Positions 1 to 9,426 are shown, counted from the stretch's first letter. The stretch is 64,000 nt of DNA from Deltaproteobacteria bacterium (GCA_003135135.1 PLDK01000024.1:105500-169499); one strand, 5' to 3'. The notes: generated by a model from the letters alone, not told the origin. Numbers and translations: made by a program.

Positions 1-367
1 TTCGCGCTCAAAGCCGCCACTCTTGCCGTTGGCTCCTTGATGGTTTCCCCATACGTCCTGCAATTACGACTTGGTGTTGCTCGCGCTGCCGATAGCGTGG
101 CTGGCGATGGAGGGTTTCGAGAAGGGGTTCTTGCCCTATGAGAAGGCCGTGCTCTCGGTCGCGTGGATTCTGCCCCGCGTATCATTGCCTGTCAGTCAGA
201 GCGCCAAAATCCCAATTGCCCCAATTGTGATTATCGCACTGTTGACGGCAATCCTCCGGCGCGCCAGCTATCGCGAGCCCAGCGCTCACCAGGAACCAGC
301 ACGTCACCGCGCGGATTTCGAGACACCGGCACCATTGGTCCTGCCCGGACTCGGGCAGTCGTCCTGA
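1..367 (+). pseudogene. C-terminal part of a GT87 (DUF2029)-type membrane glycosyltransferase, frameshifted
   Basis: The left window edge cuts this gene. Reading frame 1 gives hydrophobic residues ending in GSLMVSPYV around position 57. The typical continuation of the family, NYDLVLLALPIAWLAMEG, is found only in frame 2 from about position 62, and that frame stays open to a TGA at 365-367. The pair SPY plus YDLVLLALP is the pattern seen near the C-terminus of polyprenol-phosphate-dependent integral membrane glycosyltransferases of the GT87/DUF2029 type, which add mannose or related sugars on the periplasmic side. Two more hydrophobic segments follow (VLSVAWILP and IAPIVIIALLTAIL). A one-base shift near 58-62 therefore separates the two halves. 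It is either a real inactivating mutation or a sequencing error, which this sequence alone cannot decide. Confidence 0.55.
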
Positions 368-1029
368 GAGTATAGCTCGGCACCTGACGCGGGGTACACG
401 CTCAAGATTATCGAGCGGAGAGACGGAGGCCGGGCAGCTACAGCAAATCTATCGGCTCGCGCTCTTGCAGTTCGCGGTCGATCGACCGGCGCGGCTTCTC
501 GAGAGCGTAGCTTCCGTTCCAGAGTGGTCGAAATTTAAGGAGGAAGCGGCTCAGTTTTCCAGGGGGCGAGGATCTTGCCTGGCCTCTCTCATGTTCAGAA
601 TAGCGGATTCCCTTTGACGTCGTTGGCAGCATCCTCGCGCCCTCCCCGTGCGTTGATAGCCTTCATCCCGCTCATCCGAACCGCCCCCGCACTGGGGGCA
701 AGCAATCAATGTGCCACGATCCGTTGATCAATAACGCCCCGAATAGGCGGCGCGCTCCCGCTATCAGTCAACCGACAGCTACACATTGTAGAATCGATGC
801 AACAATTTGTCACCGGCGCTATTTCGTTCCTGAGCTAACGTAGGCGCGCATCCGCCCAATCAGCCGATTCCAAAGACTCCAGGAATCAACGAGGCCACGC
901 TCGCGGCATCAAGATCGTTTGCATCGATCGGCGCCTCGGCTCCGAGCGAAGACCGCGGCACGCGAGCGACGGGATTTTGCCGTGATGCCGAAAGCCTGGC
1001 AATTATCAGGGGCGGCCCGGACCGTCCGC
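368..1029. other. Intergenic stretch without a supported gene
   Basis: About 660 bases lie between the end of the glycosyltransferase fragment and the convergent FAH-family gene. A 64-codon minus-strand frame at 438-632 has no recognisable composition or family pattern, and no ribosome binding site stands out. The frames at 860-1539 are antisense to, or overlap, the FAH-family gene. I see no tRNA, array or clear terminator. Confidence 0.5.
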
Positions 1030-1905
1030 TCAGATCAAATCGGTGCTGGCCGGTTCCTCGATCACATGGTTTTCGAGGTGGCCGATCTTCTCGATCTCGA
1101 TTCGTACCACGTCGCCAGCCTTGAGCCATTTGGGGGGATTCATCGCGGCAGCCACTCCGCCGGGGGTACCGGTCGAAACGATCGTCCCCGGCAACAAGGT
1201 AAAAACCGTCGACAGCGTCTCGATCTGTGCGAAGCAATCGAAGATCAGATTCCTGGTATTCGAATGCTGGCGCGGTTCGCCGTTGACGAACGTGCGCAGG
1301 TCCAGCTTGTGCGGATCGCCAATCTCGTCGGGCGTTACGATCCATGGGCCAACCGGCCCGTGCGTATCGAACGACTTGCCCAGCGTCATCGTCGGCGCGC
1401 GGCGCTGCCAATCGCGCACGCTCACGTCGTTTACGATCACGTAACCCGCGATTACCTCGTGTGCGCGATCGCGCGGCACGTGACGGCATCGCCGGCCGAT
1501 GACGAATCCGAGTTCGCCTTCGTAATCCAGCGCCGATGACGCGCGCGGCAGATGAATCGGATCGTATGGTCCGGTCACACAGCTCGATTGTTTGTTGAAG
1601 AACATCGGAAACTCGGGATGCTTCATCTTCGTTTCTTCGACGTGGTCCGCGTAGTTGAGCCCGATGGCGAGAAACTCCGGGGGGCGCGCGATCGGCGCCT
1701 CGAGCTTGACGCTCTTCAGCGCAATCCGGTGGACAGAATTCTTCCCCGCGCCCATCGCGCGCTCGGCTGCTCGCGCCCCCGCCACGATGAAGGCGGTCAT
1801 GTCGCGCGGCAACCCGGGCGCCGCGGCCGCAAGGTCAACGATCGAGTCATCGACGACGACGCCAATTCGCGTCGCGCCGCCATGGGTGAATGTCGCAAGT
1901 TTCAT
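1030..1905 (-). CDS. Fumarylacetoacetate hydrolase (FAH) family protein
   Basis: This 291-residue protein has the FAH-fold signature: [14 protein letters not shown] (about residues 78-91), then the metal-binding acidic cluster [11 protein letters not shown] (about 125-135), [24 protein letters not shown] and the terminal STGTPGGV loop. Members bind Mg2+ or Ca2+ and cleave or decarboxylate beta-diketo or 2-keto acids in degradation of aromatic compounds. They include fumarylpyruvate hydrolase, 2-hydroxyhepta-2,4-diene-1,7-dioate isomerase and acylpyruvases. The exact substrate cannot be read from the sequence and no other catabolic gene is adjacent. Length is normal for the single-domain subfamily. 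The ATG at 1905 gives the usual N-terminus MKLATF. The gene is transcribed away from nadE, so the 240-bp gap between them must hold both promoters. Confidence 0.85.
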   Translation of the reverse strand: MKLATFTHGGATRIGVVVDDSIVDLAAAAPGLPRDMTAFIVAGARAAERAMGAGKNSVHRIALKSVKLEAPIARPPEFLAIGLNYADHVEETKMKHPEFPMFFNKQSSCVTGPYDPIHLPRASSALDYEGELGFVIGRRCRHVPRDRAHEVIAGYVIVNDVSVRDWQRRAPTMTLGKSFDTHGPVGPWIVTPDEIGDPHKLDLRTFVNGEPRQHSNTRNLIFDCFAQIETLSTVFTLLPGTIVSTGTPGGVAAAMNPPKWLKAGDVVRIEIEKIGHLENHVIEEPASTDLI

Positions 1906-2145
1906 TTGACTACAGCCGTTATTGCAATGATCGACCCGTCAGACAATGGCAGGCGAGGGCGCATTGGGCGCATGCGACAGGATAACCGTTCAACGATGGG
2001 GGCAAAGCCCCGGCGGCGCGTGTTCCCGGCCGGATCGGGCAATCTTGTACCGGCCGTCCACAATCGGCACAGTCTTCTTAAGAGGCGCGCTGGCATGGGC
2101 TGCGGACGGCGGGTCGATTGCCGTGCGGCGCCCAAGGGAAACGAC

Positions 2146-4212
2146 GTGACCAGGAACGGAAACTTTTTCAATCTCTACAATCACGATTTCGTCAGAATCG
2201 CGGTTGGGGTGCCGTCCGTTCGCGTCGCAGATCCCGCTTACAACGCCGAACATACCGTCGCGCTGATCCGCGACGCCGCCGAGCGCAAGGCGGTGCTCGC
2301 GCTGTTTCCCGAATTGGGGCTGACCGCGTATTCGTGCGACGATCTGTTTCAGCAGCGCGCGCTGCTCGACGCATGCCTTGACGCAATCGCCGTGGTGGTC
2401 GAGGCGACCGCGAAGCTTTCGATCGTCAGCGTGGTCGGAGCGCCGCTCCAGATCGATCATCATTTGTATAACTGCGCGATCGTGATTCATCACGGGCGGA
2501 TTCTCGGCGTCGTGCCGAAGACGAACCTCCCCAACTACCGCGAGTTCTACGAACCGCGGCAATTTTCCTCGGCCGACGCCGCGACGCGCGACGAAATCGA
2601 GCTGGCCGGGAATCGCGCGGTTCCGTTCGGCAACAACCTCATCTTCCAGCACGAGCAGCAGCCGCTGCTCACGATTCACGCCGAGATTTGCGAGGACTTG
2701 TGGGTTCCGATTTCGCCGTCGTCATACGCGGCGCTGGCGGGAGCGACGGTGCTGCTGAACCTGTCGGCGTCGAACATCACGGTCGGCAAGGCCGACTACC
2801 GGCGCTCGCTGGTCATCGGCCAATCCGCGCGATGCATTGCGGCGTACGCATATTGCGCGGCCGGAGCGGGTGAATCGACGACCGATCTCGCCTGGGACGG
2901 CCACGCATTGATCGCCGAGAACGGCAACCTGGTCGCCGAGTCCGAGCGCTTCAAGGATCGGCCGCAAGTGGTCTGGGCGGAAATCGATCTCGAACGGCTG
3001 TCGCAGGAACGGATGCGTCAAAACACGTTCGGCGACACGGCTCAGCGCGAGCGCGAGCGAGTGCGGCGCTTTCGGCGGATTTCATTTTCGACGGAATTGC
3101 CGCGGCGCGCGAAGATGCTGCTGCAGCGGCGCTACGAGCGGTTCCCCTACGTGCCCTCGGATCCCGCAACCCGCGACGAGCGATGCGCCGAAGTCTTCGA
3201 CATCCAGGTTCAAGGCCTGGCGACGCGGCTGCGCTCGACCGGCCTGGAACGCGTCGTGATCGGAATCTCGGGCGGAATCGATTCCACCCACGCGCTGCTG
3301 GTATGCGCGCGTGCGATGGACCGGCTCGGCTCACCGCGCAAAAATATTCTCGCCGTCACGATGCCCGGCTTTGCCACCGGCGCGCGAACTCTCGAGCAGG
3401 CGCGCCGCCTGATGAAGTCGCTCGGCTGCTCGACCGATGAAATAGACATTCGCCCGAGTTGCATGCAGATGTTCAAGGACATCGGGCATCCCTATGCCAA
3501 AGGCAAGAAAGTTTACGATGTCACGTTCGAGAACGTGCAGGCGGGCGAGCGCACCAGCCACCTTTTCCGATTGGCGAACCTGCGCGGCGGGCTGGTGGTC
3601 GGCACCGGCGACTTGAGCGAGCTGGCGCTGGGATGGTGCACCTACGGCGTCGGCGATCACATGTCTCATTACAGCGTCAATGCGAGCGTGCCGAAGACAT
3701 TGATCCAGCACGTAATTCGATGGCTCGCGCAAACTGAAAGCCTGGGCCGCGAAACCAGTACGACGTTGCTCGAGATTCTTGCCACTCCAATCAGCCCCGA
3801 GCTGATCCCCGGCACGTCGGCGGACGGACATCCCAGCCACGACACCGAAGCGACGCTTGGCCCCTACGAGCTGCACGACTTCTTCCTCTACTACACGCTG
3901 CGCTTCGGATACCCGCCGCCGAAGGTCGCGTTCCTCGCTTACAATGCGTGGCGCGACAAGGACGCGGGCGAGTGGCCGGACATTGGGCGCGATCGCCGCA
4001 ACCAATACGACATCGCGACGATCAAGCGGCATCTGCACACGTTTCTGTACCGCTTTTTTCAGTTGAGTCAGTTCAAGCGCAGTTGTATCCCCAACGCGCC
4101 CAAGGTCGGTTCGGGCGGATCGCTCTCGCCGCGCGGCGACTATCGGGCGCCCTCGGACAGCGAAGCGACCGCATGGCTCGAGCAATTGAAGTCGATCCCC
4201 GACAAAGATTAA
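2146..4212 (+). CDS. nadE: Glutamine-dependent NAD+ synthetase
   Basis: A 688-residue two-domain enzyme that makes NAD+ from deamido-NAD+, ATP and glutamine, the last step of NAD synthesis in the cytoplasm. The N-terminal nitrilase-like glutaminase shows the catalytic Glu-Lys-Cys set: [10 protein letters not shown] (Glu56), [20 protein letters not shown] (Lys) and [11 protein letters not shown] (Cys182). The C-terminal ATP-pyrophosphatase has the PP-loop [13 protein letters not shown] (from Ser375) and later [12 protein letters not shown]. Length matches the glutamine-dependent long form. The frame is open upstream to 1552, but that part is antisense to the FAH gene. The GTG at 2146, with AAGGGA about eight bases before it, gives the expected short lead into [13 protein letters not shown]. 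No neighbour is functionally linked. A housekeeping gene of this kind supports the chromosomal nature of the left part. Confidence 0.93.
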   Translation: MTRNGNFFNLYNHDFVRIAVGVPSVRVADPAYNAEHTVALIRDAAERKAVLALFPELGLTAYSCDDLFQQRALLDACLDAIAVVVEATAKLSIVSVVGAPLQIDHHLYNCAIVIHHGRILGVVPKTNLPNYREFYEPRQFSSADAATRDEIELAGNRAVPFGNNLIFQHEQQPLLTIHAEICEDLWVPISPSSYAALAGATVLLNLSASNITVGKADYRRSLVIGQSARCIAAYAYCAAGAGESTTDLAWDGHALIAENGNLVAESERFKDRPQVVWAEIDLERLSQERMRQNTFGDTAQRERERVRRFRRISFSTELPRRAKMLLQRRYERFPYVPSDPATRDERCAEVFDIQVQGLATRLRSTGLERVVIGISGGIDSTHALLVCARAMDRLGSPRKNILAVTMPGFATGARTLEQARRLMKSLGCSTDEIDIRPSCMQMFKDIGHPYAKGKKVYDVTFENVQAGERTSHLFRLANLRGGLVVGTGDLSELALGWCTYGVGDHMSHYSVNASVPKTLIQHVIRWLAQTESLGRETSTTLLEILATPISPELIPGTSADGHPSHDTEATLGPYELHDFFLYYTLRFGYPPPKVAFLAYNAWRDKDAGEWPDIGRDRRNQYDIATIKRHLHTFLYRFFQLSQFKRSCIPNAPKVGSGGSLSPRGDYRAPSDSEATAWLEQLKSIPDKD

Positions 4213-4347
4213 TCTCGCCATCGGTTTCGCGGGCGGCTTGCAGGCGCTTGGTGATTCAGTGAAAAAGTGAAAAGTGAGAAAGTGAAATTGATCGGCGATT
4301 TGAATGTCGAGTGGCACCCCGCGTGCACTCTGCGATGAGGGAATGAG

Positions 4348-5133
4348 ATGCTAAAGGCTTCGGGAACAATATTTGCGATGCTGGCGCTGGCGGCAGCCGC
4401 CGCGCTTGCCACCCCGGCCACCGCGCAGCAGTCCGCCGCACCACAGGAATCGCCGTGGGCGATGCGTGCGCCGGCTGCTGCACCGCACGGGGCTCCGACC
4501 CGTTCGGCCCAGGACGTGGCGGCTGAGAAGGAGGCTGAGAAGGGTACGCCGCAGCAGCGGGAATTGGCGCGCAAGATGGTCTACGCCATGTACGCGAAAG
4601 ATTTCGCCGCGCTCAAGCAGCTGATCGCGCCGTCCACGATGAAATGCATCGGCCAGAACCAGAATTTTCTTGACGACCGGATAAGGAAGCAATTCGCCCT
4701 TCCAATCAGCAAGAACTATCAGGTGACGGTTACCGAGAAGCCGGCAAATGTCATGCTGCCGGACAAGTTCGCCACTTACCCAATGCCGGCGACTCATTAT
4801 TTGGGAATAGCATTTGGCACCGAGGACAGCGGCACCATCACGGTGAACGAATGGATCGGCCAGGAAAATGGCCGCTGGTACGAGGCACAGCCATGCCCAA
4901 CGGAACTTGGGATGCAACGGTTTGCCAAGCTGCAGCGGATGCGGGCTCAAGGTCGCGAACGGGCCAAGGAGTATGTGGCGCGCGTCCAGGAGCCGCTCAA
5001 GTCGCAGCTGCTGGCGCTCATCGCCAAGCGCGATAATGCCGATGCGTGGACGCTGTGCGTGAAATCCCTGCACGTTGACTTTCAGACCGCTCACGAAATA
5101 GTTGCGATCCTCGCGGGTGACGAAGCAGACTGA
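4348..5133 (+). CDS. Secreted or periplasmic protein of unknown function
   Basis: A 261-residue protein with a clear Sec signal peptide: MLKASG, a long Ala/Leu-rich core (residues about 8-22) and a likely cleavage after PATAQ. A Pro/Ala-rich linker (about 25-55) precedes a mixed alpha/beta region with KMVYAMYAKDFAALKQLI and a C-terminal helical part rich in Arg, Lys and Leu. There is a Cys pair (MKCIG and QPCPTEL) that could form a disulphide in the periplasm. I recognise no family. The ATG is preceded by GAGGGA at about eight bases. The 60 bases before it contain several close GTGAAA repeats of unknown meaning. It is probably monocistronic. Confidence 0.6.
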   Translation: MLKASGTIFAMLALAAAAALATPATAQQSAAPQESPWAMRAPAAAPHGAPTRSAQDVAAEKEAEKGTPQQRELARKMVYAMYAKDFAALKQLIAPSTMKCIGQNQNFLDDRIRKQFALPISKNYQVTVTEKPANVMLPDKFATYPMPATHYLGIAFGTEDSGTITVNEWIGQENGRWYEAQPCPTELGMQRFAKLQRMRAQGRERAKEYVARVQEPLKSQLLALIAKRDNADAWTLCVKSLHVDFQTAHEIVAILAGDEAD

Positions 5134-5202
5134 AGCCGCTCGCGAAGTTTCTCGATCGCTTCGACGCCGAAGTTTGCCCCAGGCTCGCGTCAGCGAAGCA
5201 GT

Positions 5203-5218
5203 CGACTTGCCCGCGGCG
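5203..5218 (+). repeat. 16-bp direct repeat, copy 1
   Basis: The 16-mer CGACTTGCCCGCGGCG occurs here and again, identical, at 5803-5818. The two copies are exactly 600 bp apart and bracket the 175-codon membrane-protein gene. This may be the footprint of a small insertion or a recombination scar. Confidence 0.55.
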
Positions 5219-5261
5219 GGACTCAGGCCGGCTGCCCGATAATGCGGTAGGGTCAAACAAG

Positions 5262-5789
5262 ATGAACGGTCTGGCGCATCTGCTCGACAAGACGGTTTTC
5301 CCGGTTCAGCCGCTGATTGTGCCGGTTGCTTTGATCGTATGGATCGTCGCTGCAATCCCACGGGTCAGGAGTCGACTGAAGTTCTTCCCACAAAAATACC
5401 CCCTCGGACTCGCAGCGGCCGGGATGGTCTTCCTGGGTATTATCGGAGCTGAGTTCGCGCTGGTTGCTTTCGTAGAGCACGAGGCCTGGCACGAGATGGT
5501 GCCGCAACTGTACGGCGAGATTGAGTCCGTGACGGTCGACGGAATTCAGATTGGCGATAGCGGTCCGCTGGTAGCCGCGCTGCGAAACATGCAGGGGACA
5601 ATCGGACACCACTCCCATCCAACGAGCAGCCATGTCGTAGTGCTGACAACTTCACGCGGATCTCTGCCGCTGAATTTGAAGAGAGATTCCGAAGATCCTG
5701 ATGAATATTGGGTGTTCTATCCTTTTTTTCAAATCACGAGATTCAACGCGGTGGGGCACGCCTTCACCGACGCTCTGGAGGGGATGTAA
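5262..5789 (+). CDS. Membrane protein of unknown function
   Basis: A 175-residue protein with two hydrophobic segments near the N-terminus: PLIVPVALIVWIVAAIP (about 18-34) and LAAAGMVFLGIIGAEFALVA (about 50-69). A soluble C-terminal domain of about 100 residues begins with EHEAWHEMVPQLYGEIESV. This topology suggests a membrane-anchored protein with a periplasmic or cytoplasmic beta-rich domain. I do not recognise the family. It starts with ATG at 5262, and no strong Shine-Dalgarno is visible. It is flanked by a 16-bp direct repeat and has no apparent link to the neighbouring PqqD gene, although it is codirectional and 131 bp upstream. Confidence 0.55.
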   Translation: MNGLAHLLDKTVFPVQPLIVPVALIVWIVAAIPRVRSRLKFFPQKYPLGLAAAGMVFLGIIGAEFALVAFVEHEAWHEMVPQLYGEIESVTVDGIQIGDSGPLVAALRNMQGTIGHHSHPTSSHVVVLTTSRGSLPLNLKRDSEDPDEYWVFYPFFQITRFNAVGHAFTDALEGM

Positions 5790-5802
5790 GCCCGCGTGCC
5801 GC

Positions 5803-5818
5803 CGACTTGCCCGCGGCG
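5803..5818 (+). repeat. 16-bp direct repeat, copy 2
   Basis: Identical partner of the repeat at 5203-5218. It lies just after the stop of the intervening gene. Confidence 0.55.
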
Positions 5819-5920
5819 CGAACGCTCTGTAAACTCGTGTCGCTTTCACTAGCGATGTAAAGGGTTCTCGCGTTTAGAGCAATCCTCGCATCGCTTGTGC
5901 CGCTTGGACGGTTGTAATTC

Positions 5921-6250
5921 GTGGGAAAGACCATCTCGCCAGGATCCATCGTTGTGGCATCCAAGGACCAGATTTCCTGCGATCTCGAGGGTGAGGCCGC
6001 CATTCTGAATCTCAGGAGCGGGACCTACTTCGGACTGGACCCGGTAGGCGCCATGATTTGGAGCCTGATTGTGCAACCGCGCCGAGTGGCCGAGATTCGC
6101 AACGCATTGATCGATCAATTCGACGTCGAAGCCGAGCGATGCAGCCGCGATCTGCTGCAACTGCTTGGCGAACTCCAAGCGCATGGCCTGATTCAGGTCC
6201 TGGACGAGCCGGCTCCGGACGGTCGGGGATCGGATGAAGAAGATAGCTAA
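5921..6250 (+). CDS. PqqD-family peptide chaperone (RiPP recognition element)
   Basis: This 109-residue protein has the PqqD/RRE winged-helix pattern: an N-terminal beta hairpin with LEGEAAILNLRSGTYFGLDP (about 28-47), then GAMIWSLI and helical repeats ending in LLQLLGELQAHGLIQVLD. Members bind the leader peptide of a ribosomally made peptide and present it to the modifying enzyme or leader peptidase. The gene starts with GTG and its last 17 bases overlap the B2 gene, so the two are translationally coupled. Together with the next two genes it forms the leader binding, leader cleavage and export part of a lasso-type cluster. No precursor gene was found in the 131 bases upstream. The acidic tail GRGSDEEDS is unusual but may reflect the overlap. 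Confidence 0.8.
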   Translation: MGKTISPGSIVVASKDQISCDLEGEAAILNLRSGTYFGLDPVGAMIWSLIVQPRRVAEIRNALIDQFDVEAERCSRDLLQLLGELQAHGLIQVLDEPAPDGRGSDEEDS

Positions 6251-6677
6251 GTTCTTCGCGTTGCCCGCGTCGGATCGGGTGCTTCTGTTTCAGTCGCTGA
6301 CGGCGACTTTGGCGATGCGTGCGGGGCTGTGGATGTTGCCGTTTGCTCGTGCGCGCCGGCTTGCTGACGCGATGAGCCATCCGATGCGCGCAAACTCCAG
6401 CTCTGTGCGTCCATCACCTGAAAAGATTGCGTGGGCAGTCGCCACCGCCAGCCGGGCCGTCCCCAGCGGCGGCAACTGCCTGGTTCGCGCGCTCGCGACC
6501 GGCATCGTGCTCAAGCGCTACCGCTATCCCAGCGAACTCAAAATCGGGGTCATGAAACCGGTCGACGGGCATTTCGGCGCTCACGCATGGCTCGAGAGCG
6601 GCGGCATCGTGGTGATCGGAGATTTCGAACTTGATCGATACATGCCGCTTGGCGGGCCGGACTCCGTTGGCCGATAG
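6234..6677 (+). CDS. Lasso peptide biosynthesis B2-type leader peptidase
   Basis: A 147-residue transglutaminase-like cysteine protease. Visible are the nucleophile motif SGGNCLVRALATG (Cys about 81), the His motif HFGAHAWLESGG and an Asp in VVIGDFELDRY. These make the Cys-His-Asp triad of lasso B2 proteins (McjB C-terminal domain type), which cut the leader from the precursor after PqqD-like B1 has bound it. Length is typical of the split B1/B2 arrangement. It overlaps the PqqD gene by 17 bp and its 3' end overlaps the likely start of the ABC exporter. The asparagine-synthetase-like cyclase (C protein) normally found beside it is missing in this window. Such trios also occur beside other peptide or polysaccharide genes, so the final product is unknown. 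Confidence 0.82.
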   Translation: MKKIAKFFALPASDRVLLFQSLTATLAMRAGLWMLPFARARRLADAMSHPMRANSSSVRPSPEKIAWAVATASRAVPSGGNCLVRALATGIVLKRYRYPSELKIGVMKPVDGHFGAHAWLESGGIVVIGDFELDRYMPLGGPDSVGR

Positions 6678-8484
6678 TCCCGCAAACCCGCCGAAGAAGG
6701 GCACGCTTGCGGCGTATCTCACGATGCTGGTGCGGGTTTCGCGCTGGCATTTGATCAGCGTGCTCGTCGTGATGGTCCTGTTTTCGCTGACCGAGGGGGT
6801 AGGCCTCGCTCTGCTGCTTCCCACCCTGCAGGTGGCGGGCTTCAATCTCGCCGGACAGGGCGAGGCGGGACGCTACGCGGCGATGGTTGCGAAGGCATTC
6901 GTTGCGGTGGGGCTGCACCCGTCGCTGATTCTTCTGCTTGGCGTCTTCGTGCTGCTGGTTGGCGCGCGAACGGTGCTGGGACAGATGCAGGGCGTGTGGA
7001 CTTATGCGGTTCAGCAGGAAGTCGAGGATCATCTGCGCCGTCGCCTCTACCATGCGATTGCGGATGCGAACTGGTTGTTCGTATGTCGCAGCAGGACGTC
7101 GGATTTCACTCATGCGCTGACCGCTGAAGTCAGCCGAATCGGCTACGCCACGAATCTCGCACTGGTATTCATCGGCGAAGTTGCGATCGGAATGCTCTAC
7201 ATGGCGATCGCGTTTGCGCTGTCGGCCGGGATGACTGCATTGGTGCTGATCTCCGGCGCGTTTCTGGCGTTCGCTTTTCGCGGCCGCACGCATGCGATCG
7301 AAAGCCAGGGCGAGGAGGTCTCCGCAACCAACAAGTCGCTCTACGCCGCCACCATCGAGCATTTACAGAGCCTCAAAGCGGCCAAGACTTATGGCGCGGA
7401 AGCGCGTAATTTTTCGATTTTCTCCGAGCTGAGCGCCGATGTTGCCCGGGCCAACGTGGACGGTACGCGTCAGCAGGCGATCGCCGCAACGTGGTTCGAA
7501 CTTGGCACGGTGGTAATTCTCGCGGTGGTGCTGTTCGTGTCGATTCAAATCCTGGCGGTGCCGCCGGCGTCAATTCTGATCCTGTTGCTGCTGTTCGCGC
7601 GCGTGATGCCGCGAATCATGAGCGGCCAGTACCACTACCGCGCCTTCGTCAACGCGCTGCCATCGTTCGCCAACCTGTTGGATATCGAAACCCGATGCGC
7701 CGCTGCCGCTGAGCCGGCGGTGCATCTGCACGATCGGCACTCGCTCACACGCGAACTTGCCGCTGAGGGCGTATCGTTTACTTACAGCGAGGGACGGGCG
7801 CCCGCGGTAAGCGATTTGAGCCTGGTGATCCCGGCGGGGAAAATCGTCGCGCTGGTGGGGCCGTCGGGAGCCGGCAAGAGCACCATCGCCGACATTCTGA
7901 TGGGCCTCGTCGCGCCCGACTCGGGGACGCTCAGACTCGACGGCCGGCCGCTCGGACCCGAAGGCATGCGCGGATGGCGCGATCAAATCGGCTTTGTGGC
8001 GCCCGACACGTTTCTCTTTCATGACACGATTCGTGCAAACCTAAAATGGGCGCGCCCCGACGCCAGCGAGGAGGAAATGCTCGCGGCGCTTCGACAGGCG
8101 TCCGCGTTCGATTTCGTCGCGGGACTAAGCGACGGGCTCGATACTATCGTCGGCGATCGTGGAATGTTGCTGTCGCAGGGAGAGCGCCAACGCCTCGCGC
8201 TGGCGCGCGCATTCCTGCGCCGCCCTTCGATGTTGATTCTGGACGAGGCGACCAACAGCCTCGATTCCGAAAACGAAGGGCGGGTGCTCGATGCGATCGA
8301 AAGCCGCCGCGGCGAACTCACCGTCGTATTGATCGCGCATCGCCTGTCGACCATCCGATGGGCCGATCTGATTTACGTCGTCGAAGGCGGGAAGGTGGTC
8401 GAGTCGGGCAATTGGTCGTCGCTTAGCGCGCTGCGCGACGGCCGTTTCCGCGCGCTATGGGAAGCGCAGAGTCTGACCATCTGA
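6631..8484 (+). CDS. ABC exporter, fused membrane and ATPase domains (peptide export type)
   Basis: A protein of up to 617 residues. The N-terminal half has about six membrane segments (for example HLISVLVVMVLFSLTEGVGL and LILLLGVFVLLVGA). The C-terminal ATPase has Walker A GPSGAGKSTIADILMGL (about 410), Q-loop QIGFVAPD, signature LLSQGERQRLALARAFLRRP, Walker B SMLILDEATNSLD and the H-loop IAHRLS. It is a half-size type IV exporter acting as a homodimer in the inner membrane. Placed directly after the B2 peptidase, it probably exports the mature peptide, like the McjD type. The start is uncertain: TTG at 6631, TTG at 6667 and ATG at 6724 are all in frame, and the first two overlap the B2 gene. 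Confidence 0.85.
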   Translation: MIDTCRLAGRTPLADSPANPPKKGTLAAYLTMLVRVSRWHLISVLVVMVLFSLTEGVGLALLLPTLQVAGFNLAGQGEAGRYAAMVAKAFVAVGLHPSLILLLGVFVLLVGARTVLGQMQGVWTYAVQQEVEDHLRRRLYHAIADANWLFVCRSRTSDFTHALTAEVSRIGYATNLALVFIGEVAIGMLYMAIAFALSAGMTALVLISGAFLAFAFRGRTHAIESQGEEVSATNKSLYAATIEHLQSLKAAKTYGAEARNFSIFSELSADVARANVDGTRQQAIAATWFELGTVVILAVVLFVSIQILAVPPASILILLLLFARVMPRIMSGQYHYRAFVNALPSFANLLDIETRCAAAAEPAVHLHDRHSLTRELAAEGVSFTYSEGRAPAVSDLSLVIPAGKIVALVGPSGAGKSTIADILMGLVAPDSGTLRLDGRPLGPEGMRGWRDQIGFVAPDTFLFHDTIRANLKWARPDASEEEMLAALRQASAFDFVAGLSDGLDTIVGDRGMLLSQGERQRLALARAFLRRPSMLILDEATNSLDSENEGRVLDAIESRRGELTVVLIAHRLSTIRWADLIYVVEGGKVVESGNWSSLSALRDGRFRALWEAQSLTI

Positions 8485-8638
8485 TCGAGATCCAGCCCGC
8501 ATTTACGTCACATTCTATTAATCCGCGACTAATTGTTCCGACATGTCCCTGAACTAGGGTGACGCCGTTCGCGGAGCGTGGGTGTCTGCTCGAGCGGACG
8601 GCGCCGAGCGACGGCATAGATCGCCTGTGGGAGGGGAC

Positions 8639-9334
8639 ATGAACATTCAATCGCGTATATCGTCGTTTCTTTTGCCGGCCGTGGCCGGCATCGCGCTGCT
8701 CTTGAGCGGATGCGCGCAGCAACGCGAGCTGGGTTGGTGCACTGTTTACGGCGCCGGCGCGGGCGCGCTGATTGGCGCGGGCGCTGGCTTCGGTATCGGC
8801 GAGGCCGCAGAAGGCAACAGTGGCTTTAATTCGAGAGTCATCGCGGGTGCGGTTGCCGGTGCGGGAATCGGCGCGGTGATAGGCGGAGTCGCGGGCCATT
8901 ACTATTGCGATCCGATCGTTCAACCGCCTCAGCCACCGCCACCACCTCCGCCCCCGCCGCCTCCTCCACCACCGCCCCCACCTCCGCTGGTGAAGGAGAA
9001 GCTGGTACTGCGCGGCGTGCATTTTGATTTCAACAAATCGAACATCCGTCCCGGCGATGCCGCCGTGCTGGACGAGGCCGCCTCAACTCTCAAGGCCAAT
9101 CCCGGCGTTGACATTGACGTGAATGGATATTGCGACGCGATCGGAGGCGAGGAGTACAACGTGAGGTTATCCGACCGGCGCGCGAACGCGGTCGTCGATT
9201 ACCTGACCAAGGATGGAATCGCCGAAAGCCGGCTACATCCACACGGCTACGGCAAGACCAATTTCGTGGCGACCAACGACACTGCCGAAGGGCGCGCGCA
9301 AAACCGTCGCGTCGAACTGGTGCCCGAACAGTAA
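8639..9334 (+). CDS. OmpA/Pal-family lipoprotein with glycine zipper and polyproline linker
   Basis: A 231-residue envelope lipoprotein. The signal peptide ends in the lipobox LLSGCAQQ (Cys about 23). A glycine-zipper stretch follows (GAGAGALIGAGAGFGIG and later GAGIGAVIGGVAG), which likely inserts in or lies against the membrane. Next comes a linker with a run of about twenty prolines. The C-terminal OmpA domain (from about residue 118) contains VHFDFNKSNIRPGD and LSDRRANAVVDYL, with the closing QNRRVEL, and binds the peptidoglycan diaminopimelate. The usual GHTD is GYCD here. The ATG at 8639 follows GGGAGGGG, a strong ribosome site. The in-frame GTG at 8582 is less likely because it would bury the signal peptide. 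The role is outer membrane to cell wall tethering. Confidence 0.85.
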   Translation: MNIQSRISSFLLPAVAGIALLLSGCAQQRELGWCTVYGAGAGALIGAGAGFGIGEAAEGNSGFNSRVIAGAVAGAGIGAVIGGVAGHYYCDPIVQPPQPPPPPPPPPPPPPPPPPPLVKEKLVLRGVHFDFNKSNIRPGDAAVLDEAASTLKANPGVDIDVNGYCDAIGGEEYNVRLSDRRANAVVDYLTKDGIAESRLHPHGYGKTNFVATNDTAEGRAQNRRVELVPEQ

Positions 9335-9350
9335 CGACACATACCACGGG

Positions 9351-9372
9351 GCGCTCGCAATCTCGCGAGCGC
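9351..9372 (+). terminator. Hairpin after the OmpA gene, possible terminator
   Basis: GCGCTCGC and GCGAGCGC are perfect complementary 8-bp arms with a 6-base loop, 16 bases after the stop codon. No T-run follows, so Rho-independent action is doubtful. It may be a transcript stabiliser. Confidence 0.4.
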
Positions 9373-9426
9373 TCCGCTATCCAGCTTGGGTTTCGCTCAC
9401 TCTGGCCGGTCTTGGAAACAGGTAGT

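Noticed and set aside
1552..2145. Upstream 198-codon extension of the NAD synthetase frame
   Set aside because: It is antisense to the FAH-family gene and has Arg-rich shadow composition. The GTG at 2146 with a ribosome site gives the normal N-terminus.
3331..4317. Long minus-strand frame of 328 codons
   Set aside because: Antisense shadow of nadE. High GC opens frames on the opposite strand, and no family pattern is seen.
5790..5920. Lasso precursor peptide gene before the PqqD gene
   Set aside because: Short frames here have no leader with the usual Thr before the core and no Gly/Cys plus Asp/Glu core pattern.
8929..9159. Minus-strand frame with a poly-Gly run
   Set aside because: It is the complement of the polyproline linker of the OmpA lipoprotein.
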